64,000 bases of DNA from Pseudacidovorax intermedius (GCF_003350475.1 NZ_QQAV01000003.1:460063-524062); one strand, 5' to 3'; numbered from the stretch's first letter, positions 25,028 through 35,073 are shown. Notes: generated from the letters alone by a model not told the origin. Program-made: numbers and translations.

Positions 25028-25795
25028 TCAGGCGCCGACGATCCAGCCTTCGAGCGGATCCATCCGGGCCGGGAGTCCATACCCCGGCCCTTCGCTTTGG
25101 GCGCGCTGCTCGCCCCAGGCCGCAAGCATGAGGCACAGCACGGCGTCCAGCGAGTCCCCGCTGCCATCGCAGGCCAGCGCTTCGCGGAGCTCGCTCGGCA
25201 AGACGAGGCGTAGGCCCAGCCGCCCTTTTCCGGCCTCCAGATGGGTGATCAGGCGCTGCCGCGCCTCCAGGCGATCGGGCGTCTGTTTGCCGCGCTCGTC
25301 GCTCTTGTAGCTTTGCGTGCCGAGCAGGTCACGCGCCACCAGTCCGGGATAGGCCTCCAGCGCGACCTTGGGCGCTCCCGGCATGCCGCCCTGCCCCGGC
25401 AACCACGCGCCAGCCGCCAGGAGTCGCGGCACGCCCGCATGCATCATCCAGGCGACCGGGGGATTGATCCACTTCATCGAGGGGCTCGAACCCGCCGGCC
25501 TGTCGGTGGCGCGGTGGGCGAATTTGGCCCCCACCGGCCGTGCGGCGCAGAAGGCGATGAATCGCTCGCGCAACTCGGCTCGGCTCCATCCGGCGTAGAC
25601 CGCCATGCAGGCCGCCCAGTCCAGCGGCCAGCCCTGGGCCAGCACGAACTCCCGCGGCAGGCCGAAGGGAAAGTCGAAACCCCCGACCCACGCCGGCTCG
25701 GCGGCGAGGCGGTCGGTCCAGGCGTCCAGCGTCGGAAAGGATTCCAGCGCCTCGACGAGCACCTCGTCGCCATCGCATCGCCCCCAGGCCAGCAC
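25028..25795 (-). CDS. DUF429 family protein, N-terminus uncertain
   Basis: The GTG at 25795 gives 255 residues (MLAWGRCDGDEVLVEALESF). The frame stays open upstream and encodes LVGCDFSSTPTRRKPVV, a typical DUF429-like start with a conserved Asp, before any usual start codon. The true start is therefore probably a CTG at 25843, or the CTG at 25885 that overlaps the BLUF stop as CTGA. DUF429 proteins have a predicted nuclease-like (RNase H) fold and unknown function; a DFPFGLPR motif and a C-terminal GDSLDAVLCLMLAAW segment are visible. It is the last gene of the folE-BLUF unit. Confidence 0.75.
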   Translation of the reverse strand: MLAWGRCDGDEVLVEALESFPTLDAWTDRLAAEPAWVGGFDFPFGLPREFVLAQGWPLDWAACMAVYAGWSRAELRERFIAFCAARPVGAKFAHRATDRPAGSSPSMKWINPPVAWMMHAGVPRLLAAGAWLPGQGGMPGAPKVALEAYPGLVARDLLGTQSYKSDERGKQTPDRLEARQRLITHLEAGKGRLGLRLVLPSELREALACDGSGDSLDAVLCLMLAAWGEQRAQSEGPGYGLPARMDPLEGWIVGA

Positions 25796-25884
25796 GACGG
25801 GCTTGCGGCGCGTGGGCGTGCTCGAAAAGTCGCAGCCGACCAGGCGCTTCGCCCGCTGGACTGCCGCCGCGGCAGCGATGACCT

Positions 25885-26307
25885 TCAGGGCCTGCCGACG
25901 ATGGCCGCCGTGGCCATCAACTCTTCGAGAAGCGCCAGAGAGACCTTGCCCGAAACGGCATACGGATCAAGCTCCGGGCGCTCGGAATACTTGAGCACCG
26001 TGCTCGCGTTGAGCTTGTTGAGGTTGACCTGGCCCATGGTCCAGCCACCGAAGCGGCGCTCCAGGATCTCTTCGTAGTGCAGCAGTGCCACGTCCTTGTG
26101 GCGGGGGTCGCGCAGGATCTGCGCATACAGCGTATTCACGGCCATGCGGCCGCCTTCCAGCGCCTGCAGGAACACGCCACCGCCGTAGCAGAGGATGCCG
26201 GTGATGCCCGACGCCGTGTTGTGGGTCCGCCCGGTGGACAGGATGCTGTCGAGTGCGGCCGGCGACACGTCGACGGCACGGCTGGCATAGAGAAGGCGCA
26301 CGAGCAT
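25885..26307 (-). CDS. BLUF-domain blue-light photoreceptor
   Basis: This 140-residue protein is a short, stand-alone BLUF domain that binds FAD and switches under blue light. All key positions of AppA-type BLUF domains are present: Y7, N30, Q48, W89 and M91 (counterparts of Y21, N45, Q63, W104 and M106). The last 45 residues form the usual capping helices, with no output domain. Its ATG lies four bases downstream of the folE stop codon and it is followed by DUF429, so it sits in an operon with the first enzyme of folate synthesis. Its partner is unknown. Confidence 0.95.
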   Translation of the reverse strand: MLVRLLYASRAVDVSPAALDSILSTGRTHNTASGITGILCYGGGVFLQALEGGRMAVNTLYAQILRDPRHKDVALLHYEEILERRFGGWTMGQVNLNKLNASTVLKYSERPELDPYAVSGKVSLALLEELMATAAIVGRP

Positions 26308-26311
26308 GGCA

Positions 26312-27043
26312 TCACCCCTTGCGTGGAAGCAGCGCGAGGAATTCGCGGCGCAGGTTCGGGTCCTTGAGGAAGACGCCGCGCATGACGGAATTGATCATCT
26401 TGCTGTCCGTCTCCTTCACGCCGCGCCACTGCATGCAGAAATGCTCGGCCTCCATCACCAGGGCCAGGCCGTCGGGCTGGGTCTTCTCCTGGATCAGGTC
26501 GGCCAGTTGCACCACGGCCTCTTCCTGGATCTGCGGCCGGCCCATCACCCACTCGGCCAGGCGCGCGTACTTGGACAGGCCGATGACGTTGGTGTGCTCG
26601 TTCGGCATCACGCCAATCCACAGCTTGCCCATGATCGGGCAGAAGTGGTGGGAGCAGGCACTGCGCACGGTGATCGGGCCGACGATCATCAGCTCGTTCA
26701 GCCGCTCGGCATTGGGGAATTCGGTGAGGCTGGGCCCGTGCACATAGCGGCCACGGAACACCTCGTTGAGGTACATCTTGGCCACGCGGCGGGCCGTATT
26801 GCCCGTGTTGTGGTCGCTGTCGATGTCGATCACCAGGCTGTGCAGCACATCGCGCATCTTGACCTCGACCTCGTCGAGCAGCGCCTCCAGCTCGCCAGGT
26901 TCGATGAACTCGGCGATGTTGTCGTTGGCGTGGAAGCGATGGCGTGCGGCCTTGAGGCGCTCGCGGATCTTGACGGAGACGGGCGTGCCCTCGTCGCTCG
27001 CCGCAACGGCGGAACGGTCCTCAGGCTGGGCGGGGATCAACAT
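26312..27043 (-). CDS. folE: GTP cyclohydrolase I
   Basis: FolE converts GTP to 7,8-dihydroneopterin triphosphate, the first step of tetrahydrofolate synthesis. The 243-residue protein has the zinc and active-site segment RSACSHHFCPIMGKLWIG, the substrate loop NVIGLSKYARL, and the C-terminal AEHFCMQWRGVKE with the third zinc cysteine. The first 35 residues are a polar extension. It leads a unit with the BLUF gene. NudB, the next enzyme in the pathway, is encoded two genes upstream on the same strand. Confidence 0.95.
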   Translation of the reverse strand: MLIPAQPEDRSAVAASDEGTPVSVKIRERLKAARHRFHANDNIAEFIEPGELEALLDEVEVKMRDVLHSLVIDIDSDHNTGNTARRVAKMYLNEVFRGRYVHGPSLTEFPNAERLNELMIVGPITVRSACSHHFCPIMGKLWIGVMPNEHTNVIGLSKYARLAEWVMGRPQIQEEAVVQLADLIQEKTQPDGLALVMEAEHFCMQWRGVKETDSKMINSVMRGVFLKDPNLRREFLALLPRKG

Positions 27044-27170
27044 GGGGCGGAATCGTAACAGCAGGGTTTTTTCATCACGGGCGCGCAGCGCCCAATCCCA
27101 CGTACCGCCATGGGCCGCTGTGATCCGACCATGGTGCGTCGGGCGTAGCGCACCACGGCTGCCTGCACAT

Positions 27171-27959
27171 TCAGTCCAACGCGAACTCGGCCACCAACGG
27201 CAAGTGGTCCGACATGCGGGCCCAGATGCGCCCGCGGGGCACAGACAGCGACACGGGCCGCAGCCCCCGGCCGTAGATGAAGTCCAGTTGCGCCAGCGGC
27301 AACCGCGAGGGATAGGTCGCGCAGCGCGGCATCACCAGGTCGACCAGGCCCACGTCGTTCATGGCCGGCCGCATGCGCGCACCCCAGTCATTGAAGTCGC
27401 CAGCCACCACCAGCGGCTCGCCGGGCGGCACCTCGCGTTCGACGTAGCGCTGCAGCTGCGCCACCTGCCGCACCCGGCTGCCGCGGATCAGCCCCAGGTG
27501 CACGACGATGGCATGCACCGGCTGGCTGCCGAGGGTCACTTCCACGTGCAGCAGGCCGCGCTGTTCGAAGCGGTGGTCGGACATGTCCTCATGGCCATGG
27601 CGCACCACCGGCCAGCGCGTGAGCAGCGCATTGCCGTGCTCGCCGTGGCGGGTGTAGGCATTGGTCTCGTAGACGGCCCGGTAGCCCTCGGGGCAGAGGA
27701 AGTCGGCCTGCGGCTGCTCCGGCCAGCGGGCGAAGCGGCGTTCGCCCTGGCGGTTGAGCTTGCGCACCTCCTGGAGGCACACCAGGTCGGCGTCGAGCTG
27801 CTCGACGGCATGGCCCAGGTTGTGGATCTCCAGCCGCCGCGCCGGGCCCACGCCCTGCACGCCCTTGTGGATGTTGTAGGTGGCCACCCGCAGCGTCGAC
27901 AGGGCGCCGAACTCGCTTTCAGGCCGGCCGGGGCCGCTCGTGGGATGCGCAGCAGTCAT
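27171..27959 (-). CDS. Endonuclease/exonuclease/phosphatase family protein
   Basis: This is a predicted metal-dependent phosphohydrolase of 262 residues. It carries the fold's signature segments in order: LRVATYNIHKG, DADLVCLQEV, a central HGNALLTRWPV, VVAGDFNDW and the C-terminal SDHLPLVAEF. The substrate could be nucleic acid or a small phosphodiester. The ATG at 27959 overlaps the nudB stop as ATGA. In related genomes a gene of this type sits between nudB and a cardiolipin synthase; no such synthase follows here. Confidence 0.86.
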   Translation of the reverse strand: MTAAHPTSGPGRPESEFGALSTLRVATYNIHKGVQGVGPARRLEIHNLGHAVEQLDADLVCLQEVRKLNRQGERRFARWPEQPQADFLCPEGYRAVYETNAYTRHGEHGNALLTRWPVVRHGHEDMSDHRFEQRGLLHVEVTLGSQPVHAIVVHLGLIRGSRVRQVAQLQRYVEREVPPGEPLVVAGDFNDWGARMRPAMNDVGLVDLVMPRCATYPSRLPLAQLDFIYGRGLRPVSLSVPRGRIWARMSDHLPLVAEFALD

Positions 27960-28432
27960 GCGCGAAATTGTGGCAGCAGCAGGATGGCTTCCGCGTTGGA
28001 AGGGGAAAAGCAGGTGTCGGCTGCCTCGCGCCAGGGCAGCCATTGCCAGGCATCGTGCTCGCGCGGTGCAAGCACGGGTGTGATGGCCTCGGGCAAGCAC
28101 AGACCGAAGAGATGCTCGGTGTTGCGCGTCACGCCCGGCCCATAGCGATGCAGCCAGCGCGGGTAAATGTCGTAGACGTTCTCCAGGCCCCAGTCCTGCA
28201 GCGCCAGCGGCGTACCCGGGCCGCAACGGATGCCGGTCTCCTCGGACACCTCGCGCGCGGCGGCGGCAGACCAGCTTTCCTCGGGCCAATCCTTGCTACC
28301 CGTCACCGACTGCCAGAAGGGCGGCGTGACGCCGGCACGGCGGATGAGCAGCACCTCCAGCGCCGGCGTGTGGATGACCACCAGCACCGACTGCGGGATC
28401 TTGAAGGCCGTCGGCGGCATGTCCGTGGCCAT
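27956..28432 (-). CDS. nudB: Dihydroneopterin triphosphate diphosphatase
   Basis: NudB removes pyrophosphate from dihydroneopterin triphosphate, the step after FolE in folate synthesis. The 158-residue protein has a Nudix box with AAREVSEETGI preceded by VTGSKDWPEE, and the family opening PQSVLVVIHT. The chosen ATG at 28432 precedes TDMPPTAFKIPQ; MPPTAFK (28420) is an alternative. It lies just downstream of aspS, a common arrangement in betaproteobacteria. Confidence 0.9.
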   Translation of the reverse strand: MATDMPPTAFKIPQSVLVVIHTPALEVLLIRRAGVTPPFWQSVTGSKDWPEESWSAAAAREVSEETGIRCGPGTPLALQDWGLENVYDIYPRWLHRYGPGVTRNTEHLFGLCLPEAITPVLAPREHDAWQWLPWREAADTCFSPSNAEAILLLPQFRA

Positions 28433-28498
28433 GATCGGGAGACGGGGCGCCCGCCCACCGCGGCCCCGCATGTGGGACCGCGTCGGCCGGGCCAGTCC

Positions 28499-30304
28499 TC
28501 AGACCGGTTGCGGGTTGCGCAGGCGGATGTGCAGCTCGCGCAATTGCTTCTCGTCCACGGCGCTCGGCGCCTGCGTCAGCAGGTCCTGCGCACGCTGCGT
28601 CTTGGGGAAGGCGATCACGTCGCGGATCGACTCGGCGCCGGTCATCAGCATGACCAGGCGGTCCAGGCCGATGGCGATGCCGCCGTGCGGGGGCGCGCCG
28701 TACTGCAGGGCGTCCAGCAGGTAGCCGAACTTGAGCTGCGCGTCCTCGGCCGAGATCTTGAGGGCGCGGAACACCTTGCTCTGCACTTCCTCGCGATGGA
28801 TACGCACCGAACCGCCACCCATCTCGATGCCGTTGAGCACCATGTCATAGGCCTTGGCCAGGCACTTCTCGGGCGCTGTGTCCATCAGGTCCTCGTGGCC
28901 GTCCTTGGGGCTGGTGAACGGATGGTGCACCGCGCTCCAGCGCTGGTTGTCCTCGTCGAACTCGAACATCGGGAAGTCCACCACCCACAGCGGTGCCCAG
29001 CGATCCTCGAACAGGCCGTTCTTGCGGCCGAAGGCGCTCTGGCCGATCTTCACGCGCAGCGCGCCGATGGCGTCGTTGACCACCTTGGCCTTGTCGGCGC
29101 CGAAGAAGATCAGGTCGCCGTTGCGCGCGCCGGTGCGGGCGATGATCTCGCCCAGGGCGTTGTCGTCCAGGTTCTTCACGATCGGGCTCTGCAGGCCCTC
29201 GCGGCCCAGCGACCAGTCGTTGACCTTGATGTAGGCCAGGCCCTTGGCGCCGTAGATCTTGACGAACTCGGTGTAGCCGTCGATGTCGCCGCGCGACAGC
29301 CCACCTTCGGCCACGCCGCCGCCGGGCACGCGCAGGGCCACCACGCGGCCGCCGTCCATGTTGGCGGCGCCGGAGAAGACCTTGAACTCCACCCGCTTCA
29401 TCACCTCGGTGAGCTCGGTGAACTCGAGTTTGACGCGCAGGTCCGGCTTGTCGGAGCCGTACTTGAACATCGCGTCGCCGTAGCTCATGACCGGGAACAC
29501 GCCCAGGTCGATGTCGGCCACATTGCGGAAGACGTTGCGGATCATGCCCTCGAACATGTCGCGGATCTCGTCCTCGGTGAGGAAGGATGTCTCGATGTCG
29601 ATCTGCGTGAACTCGGGCTGGCGGTCGGCGCGCAGGTCCTCGTCGCGGAAGCACTTGACGATCTGGTAGTAGCGGTCGTAACCCGACACCATCAGCATCT
29701 GCTTGTAGAGCTGGGGCGACTGCGGCAGCGCGTAGAAGGCACCGTCGTGCACGCGGCTGGGCACCAGGTAGTCGCGCGCACCCTCGGGCGTGGACTTGCC
29801 CAGCATAGGCGTCTCGATGTCGATGAAGCCGTTGGCGTCGAGGAACTTGCGTGCCTCCATCGTCACCTTGTAGCGCGTCATCATGTTCTTCTGCATCGCG
29901 GGGCGGCGCAGGTCGAGCACGCGGTGCGTGAGGCGGGTGGTCTCCGACAGGTTGTCGTCGTCCAGCAGGAAGGGCGGCGTGACGGAGGGATTGAGCACCT
30001 TCAGCTCGTGCGCCAGCACCTCGATCTTGCCGCTCTTGAGGCCGTCGTTGGTGGTGCCCTCGGGCCGGGCACGGACGATGCCCTTGACCTGGACGCAGAA
30101 CTCGTTGCGCAGGCCTTCGGCGGCGGCGAAAGTGGTGGCGCGGTCGGGGTCGCACACCACCTGCACATAGCCTTCGCGGTCGCGCAAGTCGACGAAGATC
30201 ACGCCGCCATGGTCACGGCGGCGATTGACCCAGCCGCACAGGGTGACGGTTTCGCCCATCAGGGCCTCGGTCACGAGACCGCAGTAGTGAGAACGCATGG
30301 CCAT
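28499..30304 (-). CDS. aspS: Aspartyl-tRNA synthetase
   Basis: This class II synthetase charges tRNA with aspartate. It has 601 residues: an N-terminal OB-fold anticodon domain ([20 protein letters not shown]), then motif 2 in [20 protein letters not shown], a bacterial GAD insertion in the middle, and motif 3 near the C-terminus in [13 protein letters not shown]. Many betaproteobacterial enzymes of this type also charge tRNA-Asn (non-discriminating); that cannot be decided here. The start MAMRSHYC at 30304 is adopted; MRSHYC two codons on is equally possible. Confidence 0.97.
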   Translation of the reverse strand: MAMRSHYCGLVTEALMGETVTLCGWVNRRRDHGGVIFVDLRDREGYVQVVCDPDRATTFAAAEGLRNEFCVQVKGIVRARPEGTTNDGLKSGKIEVLAHELKVLNPSVTPPFLLDDDNLSETTRLTHRVLDLRRPAMQKNMMTRYKVTMEARKFLDANGFIDIETPMLGKSTPEGARDYLVPSRVHDGAFYALPQSPQLYKQMLMVSGYDRYYQIVKCFRDEDLRADRQPEFTQIDIETSFLTEDEIRDMFEGMIRNVFRNVADIDLGVFPVMSYGDAMFKYGSDKPDLRVKLEFTELTEVMKRVEFKVFSGAANMDGGRVVALRVPGGGVAEGGLSRGDIDGYTEFVKIYGAKGLAYIKVNDWSLGREGLQSPIVKNLDDNALGEIIARTGARNGDLIFFGADKAKVVNDAIGALRVKIGQSAFGRKNGLFEDRWAPLWVVDFPMFEFDEDNQRWSAVHHPFTSPKDGHEDLMDTAPEKCLAKAYDMVLNGIEMGGGSVRIHREEVQSKVFRALKISAEDAQLKFGYLLDALQYGAPPHGGIAIGLDRLVMLMTGAESIRDVIAFPKTQRAQDLLTQAPSAVDEKQLRELHIRLRNPQPV

Positions 30305-30316
30305 GCTTGGATTCCT

Positions 30317-30334
30317 GCGCCCCGCGCGGGGCGC
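30317..30334. repeat. 18-base perfect palindrome upstream of aspS
   Basis: The sequence GCGCCCCGCGCGGGGCGC is an exact palindrome 13 bases before the aspS start codon, between the DUF502 gene and aspS. In RNA it would form a stable hairpin in the aspS leader. On the plus strand it is followed by CTTCTTGTTT, but no plus-strand gene precedes it. Confidence 0.5.
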
Positions 30335-30350
30335 CTTCTTGTTTGTGATG

Positions 30351-30974
30351 TCAGGATTGCTTGGTGGGCAGCGCGGCAGGGCCGCCCGGCACCACCACGC
30401 CCATCGAGACGATGTACTTCAGCGCCTCGTCGACGCTCATCTTCAGCTCGATGCAGTCGCTGCGCCGGAGCATGACGAAGTAGCCGCCCGTGGGGTTGGG
30501 CGTGGTGGGCACGTACACGCCCAGGTAGTCGCCGTGCAGGTGGTTGACCACGTCGCCGCCGGGTGCGCCGGTGACGAAGGCGATGGTCCACATGCCCTCG
30601 CGCGGCCATTGCACCAGCACCGCGGTGCGGAAGGCATTGCCGCTTTCGGAGAACAGCGTGTCCGAGACCTGCTTGACGCTGGAGTAGATGGAGCGCACCA
30701 CCGGGATGCGGCGCACGAGCGCATCACCCCAGCCCAGCAGCCGCTTGCCGATGAAGTTGCTGGCCACGGCGCCGACCGCCAGCAGGATGGCCAGCGTAAG
30801 CAGCACGCCCAGGCCGCGGATGCGATGGGCGGACAGCCAGTCCTGCCAGTGCTCGGGCAGCAGCCAGAGCGTCTGATCGAGGGTGCCGACGATCCAGTTG
30901 AGCACGCCCAGGGTCACGGCCAGCGGCACGATGACCAGGAGGCCGGAAAGGAGCCACTTGCGCAGGGCGAGCAT
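30351..30974 (-). CDS. DUF502 family membrane protein
   Basis: This 207-residue inner-membrane protein has two hydrophobic helices (about residues 5-27 and 53-75) followed by the DUF502 body, with [17 protein letters not shown] and the [20 protein letters not shown] signature. Function is unknown. The start [11 protein letters not shown] at 30974 was chosen because the reading upstream is Arg/Pro-rich and overlaps the FmdB gene. It is part of the FmdB-DUF502-aspS-nudB order. Confidence 0.9.
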   Translation of the reverse strand: MLALRKWLLSGLLVIVPLAVTLGVLNWIVGTLDQTLWLLPEHWQDWLSAHRIRGLGVLLTLAILLAVGAVASNFIGKRLLGWGDALVRRIPVVRSIYSSVKQVSDTLFSESGNAFRTAVLVQWPREGMWTIAFVTGAPGGDVVNHLHGDYLGVYVPTTPNPTGGYFVMLRRSDCIELKMSVDEALKYIVSMGVVVPGGPAALPTKQS

Positions 30975-30996
30975 GGTGCGATGTGCGAGGCGAGGG

Positions 30997-31329
30997 TCAG
31001 TCGGCCTTGGCGGCGGGCGCCGGGGCCGGTGCAGCAGGAGCCGGCGACGCCGCTGCAGGCGCGGCCGCCGGCGCGGGGGCCGCGGCATCGCCGCTGGCGG
31101 GGGCTGGAGCCGGTGCGCTGCCGCCGGACTTGCCGGTGTTCGAGCCGCCCTCGCGGAAATCGGTGACGTACCAGCCAGAGCCCTTGAGCTGGAAGCCGGC
31201 GGCGGTCAATTGCTTGCTGAACGAGGCCGCACCGCAGGAAGGGCAGACGGTGAGCGGCGCATCCGACATCTTCTGCAGCACATCCTTGGCAAAGCCGCAG
31301 GCGCTGCATTTGTAGGCGTAGATGGGCAT
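30997..31329 (-). CDS. FmdB-family zinc-ribbon protein
   Basis: This 110-residue protein has an N-terminal zinc ribbon of the FmdB type: MPIYAYKCSACG with C8 and C11, and a second CPSCG pair about 20 residues on. After residue 70 the tail is almost entirely Ala and Pro (low complexity). FmdB proteins are putative regulators. It leads the FmdB-DUF502-aspS run. Confidence 0.88.
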   Translation of the reverse strand: MPIYAYKCSACGFAKDVLQKMSDAPLTVCPSCGAASFSKQLTAAGFQLKGSGWYVTDFREGGSNTGKSGGSAPAPAPASGDAAAPAPAAAPAAASPAPAAPAPAPAAKAD

Positions 31330-31454
31330 GGAAAAAGCTGCTGGGGAAGACGTGAAACGGGCGGCCGGCGGCCGCCGCGCAAAGCCCGCGATTATAGGCA
31401 CCGGCCCCGGGCTTTCCCCAGCCTGGGGTGGCGAGGGCCAGCGCCTGCAGCGCC

Positions 31455-32897
31455 TTATTCGCCAGCCAGCATCCGGTGCGGCATGCGCCGGTTGGCCACC
31501 CACTGCGGCAGCAGGGAACCGACGACCATGCCCGCCGCCGAAGCCAGCACGCCGGCCAGCTGCGCCGGAAACACCTCGCCCCACGGCAGCGCCAGGCCGG
31601 CCAGCCAAACGCCGACGCCCAGCAGCACCGCCGCCACGGCGCCCTGAGTGGTGGCCCGGTTCCAGTACAAGCCGAAGACCAGCGGCACGAAGGCGCCGAC
31701 CAGCGGCACCTGGTAGGCGCCGGACACCAGCTCGTAGATCGAGGTGCCCTGCATGCGGATGGCGTAGGCCAGCACCGCCCCACTGAACACCAGCACGGTG
31801 ATGCGCATGGTGCGCAGGTTCTCCCGGTCCGTGCCCTGGGGGCGGAACTGGCGCCAGATGTTCTCGGTGAAGGTCACGCTGGGTGCCAGGAGCGTCGCCG
31901 ACGCGGTGGACTTGATGGCCGACAGCAGCGCCCCGAAGAAGAACACCTGCATGACGAAGGGCATCTTCTCCATCACCAGCGTGGGCAGCACCTTCTGCGG
32001 ATCCTCCTTGAGCAGCGCCGTGGTCTGCTCGGGCATGATGATCAGCGCGCTCGCCACCAGGAACATGGGCACGGCCGCGAAGAGGATGTAGGCCACGCCG
32101 CCGATCACCGGGCCGCGCGTGGCGGCCTTGGTGCTGTTGGCCGACATCACGCGCTGGAACACGTCCTGCTGCGGAATGGAGCCCAGCATCATCGTGATGG
32201 CGGCGGCGAAGAAGAAGACGATGTCGTGCCAGCTCGGCTCGGGCCAGAACTTGAAGAGCTCCTTGCTCGCCGCCAGGTCGATCACCTTGTCGGCGCCGCC
32301 GGCCATGTTGCCGGCGAAGACCGCGATGATCGACAGGCCCGCCACCAGGATGATCATCTGCACGAAGTCGGTGACGGCCACCGACCACATGCCGCCGAAG
32401 AGCGTGTACGCCAGGATGGAGATGACGCCGATCACCATGCCCCAGGGCACGCTCACCGCGCCGCCAGACAGCAGGTTGAACACCAGCCCCAGCGCCGTGA
32501 CCTGCGCCGACACCCAGCCCAGGTAGCTCAGCATGATGATCAGCGAACACACCACCTCAATGAAACGGCCATAGCGCTCGCGGTAGTAGTCGCTGATGGT
32601 CAGCAGCGTCATGCGGTAGAGCTTGCCGGCGAAGAACAGGCCCACCAGGATCAGGCAGGTGCCGGCGCCGAAGGGGTCTTCCACCACGCCGCCCAGGCCG
32701 CCCTCGATGAACTTGGCCGGGATGCCCAGCACCGTCTCCGACCCGAACCAGGTGGCGAAGGTGGTGGTCACGATCATGAACAACGGCAGATGCCGGCCGG
32801 CGATCGCGAAGTCGGTCGTGTTCTTCACCCGCCGGGCCGCGTACAGGCCGATGCCGATGGTGACCAGCAGGTAGACGATGACCAGTGACAGCAGCAC
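31455..32897 (-). CDS. Sodium:solute symporter family protein
   Basis: This is a 480-residue transporter with about 13 membrane helices. SSS-family features are AGRHLPLFMIVTTTFATWFG, then ETVLGIPAKFIEGGL and LGWVSAQVTALGLVF. The start is GTG at 32897 (LLSLVIVYLL follows) with GAGGAG about ten bases upstream; the frame stays open far upstream inside ubiB, but without family similarity. It is related to proline/pantothenate-type permeases; the substrate is not known. It stands apart from the ubi genes. Confidence 0.88.
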   Translation of the reverse strand: MLLSLVIVYLLVTIGIGLYAARRVKNTTDFAIAGRHLPLFMIVTTTFATWFGSETVLGIPAKFIEGGLGGVVEDPFGAGTCLILVGLFFAGKLYRMTLLTISDYYRERYGRFIEVVCSLIIMLSYLGWVSAQVTALGLVFNLLSGGAVSVPWGMVIGVISILAYTLFGGMWSVAVTDFVQMIILVAGLSIIAVFAGNMAGGADKVIDLAASKELFKFWPEPSWHDIVFFFAAAITMMLGSIPQQDVFQRVMSANSTKAATRGPVIGGVAYILFAAVPMFLVASALIIMPEQTTALLKEDPQKVLPTLVMEKMPFVMQVFFFGALLSAIKSTASATLLAPSVTFTENIWRQFRPQGTDRENLRTMRITVLVFSGAVLAYAIRMQGTSIYELVSGAYQVPLVGAFVPLVFGLYWNRATTQGAVAAVLLGVGVWLAGLALPWGEVFPAQLAGVLASAAGMVVGSLLPQWVANRRMPHRMLAGE

Positions 32898-32956
32898 GAC
32901 GGGTTCTCCTCGATCAAGGCTTGTTGTTGGAACCGGAAAGACGAAAGGGAAATCGC

Positions 32957-34522
32957 TCAGAGCCAGTGCAGTCGCGGCAGCACCTGCATGACCAGCATGC
33001 CCAATACAAATCCCGTGCCACCCCAGATCACGGCCTGCAGCAGCCGGTGGGTGCGCTTGTGGGCCGCGAGCAGTTCTTGCAGTTCGCGACGATCGTCGCC
33101 GGGACGCTGCGCCAGGTAGTCGTGCAGCAGGCGCGGCAGCTGCGGCAGCAGCTTGGCGTAGCGCGGGCCCTCGGCCCGCAGCTGCTCCCACAGCTTGCGC
33201 GGGCCGATCTGGTCGGCCATCCACTTCTCGAGGAAGGGCTTGGCCGTGGCCCACAGGTCCAGCTCGGGGTCGAGCTGGCGGCCCAGGCCTTCGATGTTGA
33301 GCAGCGTCTTCTGCAGCAGCACCAGCTGCGGCTGGATTTCCACATGAAAGCGGCGCGAGGTCTGGAACAGGCGCATCAGCACCATGCCCAGCGAGATCTG
33401 CCGCAGCGGCCGGTCGAAGTAGGGCTCGCACACCGTGCGGATGGCGGCCTCCAGTTCGTCGATGCGCGTGCCGGGCGGCACCCAGCCGCTTTCCAGGTGC
33501 AGCTCGGCCACGCGCTTGTAGTCGCGGCGGAAGAAGGCGGCGAAGTTCTGCGCCAGGTATTCCTTGTCGGACTCGGTGAGCGTGCCCACGATGCCGAAGT
33601 CCAGCGCGATGTAGCGACCGAAGGTCTCGGGCGCCAGGCTCACCTGGATGTTGCCCGGGTGCATGTCGCCGTGGAAGAAGCCGTCGCGGAACACCTGGGT
33701 GAAGAAGATGGTCACGCCGTCGCGGGCCAGCTTCTTGATGTCCACGCCGGCCGCACGGATGCGGTCGAGCTGGGCGATGGGCACGCCCTTCATGCGCTCC
33801 ATCACCATCACTTCGGGATGGCACCAGTCCCAGAACATCTCGGGGATCAGGAGCATGTCGAGCTTGGCCATGTTGCGGCGCAGCTGGGCGGCATTGGCGG
33901 CCTCGCGCACCAGGTCCAGCTCGTCGTGCAGGTACTTGTCGAACTCGGCCACCACCTGCCGCGGCTTCAGCCGCTTGCCGTCGGCCGACAGGCCCTCGAC
34001 CCAGCCGGCCATCATGGCCATCAGCTCCAGGTCCTTGTCGATGACCTTGCGCATGCCAGGGCGCAGCACCTTGACGGCGACTTCGCGCAGGCTGCCGTCG
34101 GGCAGGCGCAGGGTGGCGAAGTGCACCTGCGCGATGGAGGCACTCGCCACCGGCGTGGTGTCGAACTGCTCGAAGATCTCGGCAATGGGCCGGCGGAAGG
34201 CACGCTCGATGGTCGCCACGGCAATGGCCGAGTCGAAGGGCGGCACACGATCCTGCAGCCAGGCGAGCTCGTCGGCGATGTCGGGCGGCAGCAGGTCGCG
34301 CCGCGTGGACAGCACCTGGCCGAACTTGACGAAGATCGGGCCCAGGCTTTCGAGTGCCTCGCGCAGGCGCTGGCCACGCGGTGCTTCCAGGCGCCGACCC
34401 AGCGTCAGGATGCGCGCCAGCCGGCGGATCAGCGGATTCTGGAAGCTGGTGAGGACGAGCTCGTCCAGGCCGTAGCGCAGCGCGACCCAGACGATGAAGA
34501 AGCCGCGGGCGATGCGCCTCAT
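32957..34522 (-). CDS. ubiB: Ubiquinone biosynthesis protein UbiB
   Basis: UbiB is an atypical kinase-like ATPase that supports ubiquinone synthesis. It has 521 residues with the ADCK/UbiB signatures [14 protein letters not shown] (KxGQ motif), the Ala-rich nucleotide loop region [12 protein letters not shown], and [12 protein letters not shown] with the catalytic Asp. Two C-terminal membrane helices (around [20 protein letters not shown]) anchor it. The start overlaps the ubiJ stop as ATGA, a coupled ubiE-(Tim44)-ubiJ-ubiB run. Confidence 0.95.
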   Translation of the reverse strand: MRRIARGFFIVWVALRYGLDELVLTSFQNPLIRRLARILTLGRRLEAPRGQRLREALESLGPIFVKFGQVLSTRRDLLPPDIADELAWLQDRVPPFDSAIAVATIERAFRRPIAEIFEQFDTTPVASASIAQVHFATLRLPDGSLREVAVKVLRPGMRKVIDKDLELMAMMAGWVEGLSADGKRLKPRQVVAEFDKYLHDELDLVREAANAAQLRRNMAKLDMLLIPEMFWDWCHPEVMVMERMKGVPIAQLDRIRAAGVDIKKLARDGVTIFFTQVFRDGFFHGDMHPGNIQVSLAPETFGRYIALDFGIVGTLTESDKEYLAQNFAAFFRRDYKRVAELHLESGWVPPGTRIDELEAAIRTVCEPYFDRPLRQISLGMVLMRLFQTSRRFHVEIQPQLVLLQKTLLNIEGLGRQLDPELDLWATAKPFLEKWMADQIGPRKLWEQLRAEGPRYAKLLPQLPRLLHDYLAQRPGDDRRELQELLAAHKRTHRLLQAVIWGGTGFVLGMLVMQVLPRLHWL

Positions 34523-35073
34523 TCGGCGCTGCCGCCGGAAGACCGCGGCCGTGCGGCGCGGTCCACGAACTGGCGCAGCGCGCCGGCCACCTTGCGGGCC
34601 GCATTGCCCACGGCGTGGGCTGGCGCATCGCCGATCAGGCGCGCCAGGTCGTCCTCGACGTCCCAGCGTACGTGGTCGACCAGCCAGTTGACCTCGGCCG
34701 CGAGCTGCACGTCGCCTTCGATCTCGACCTTGGGCTTGTCGCCGCGCAACTGGGCGCCGGCCAGGGCGAAGGGCGAGGTCTCGGTGATGGTCAGCGTCAG
34801 ATCAGGCAGGGCCGCCTCGGGCGCCACGTCGAGCAGGCCGGCCGGCGTGGCGACCAGGCGCATGTGCATCGTGCGCCAGCGGAAGAGCACCACCCGCCCC
34901 TTCTGCCGCGCCAGGCGATCCTGCGCCTCGGGCTCCTGCTGCAGCACGTGATTCAGGAAGAGCACGGCACGGTGCTGGACCTCGTGGATGGCCCAGGCGG
35001 GCGGCTGCAGGCGCTCGCCGATGCGCTCGAACAGCGATTCCACGAAAGCAAATGGGGACGATGGTGTGACCAT
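34519..35073 (-). CDS. ubiJ: UbiJ (SCP2-domain) ubiquinone accessory protein
   Basis: UbiJ binds lipid intermediates in the ubiquinone-synthesis complex. The 184-residue protein shows the SCP2 fold ([20 protein letters not shown], then [19 protein letters not shown]) and the conserved segment [17 protein letters not shown]. The ATG at 35073 begins a sensible family start; the frame stays open for 21 more residues. It overlaps ubiB by four bases. Confidence 0.92.
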   Translation of the reverse strand: MVTPSSPFAFVESLFERIGERLQPPAWAIHEVQHRAVLFLNHVLQQEPEAQDRLARQKGRVVLFRWRTMHMRLVATPAGLLDVAPEAALPDLTLTITETSPFALAGAQLRGDKPKVEIEGDVQLAAEVNWLVDHVRWDVEDDLARLIGDAPAHAVGNAARKVAGALRQFVDRAARPRSSGGSAE

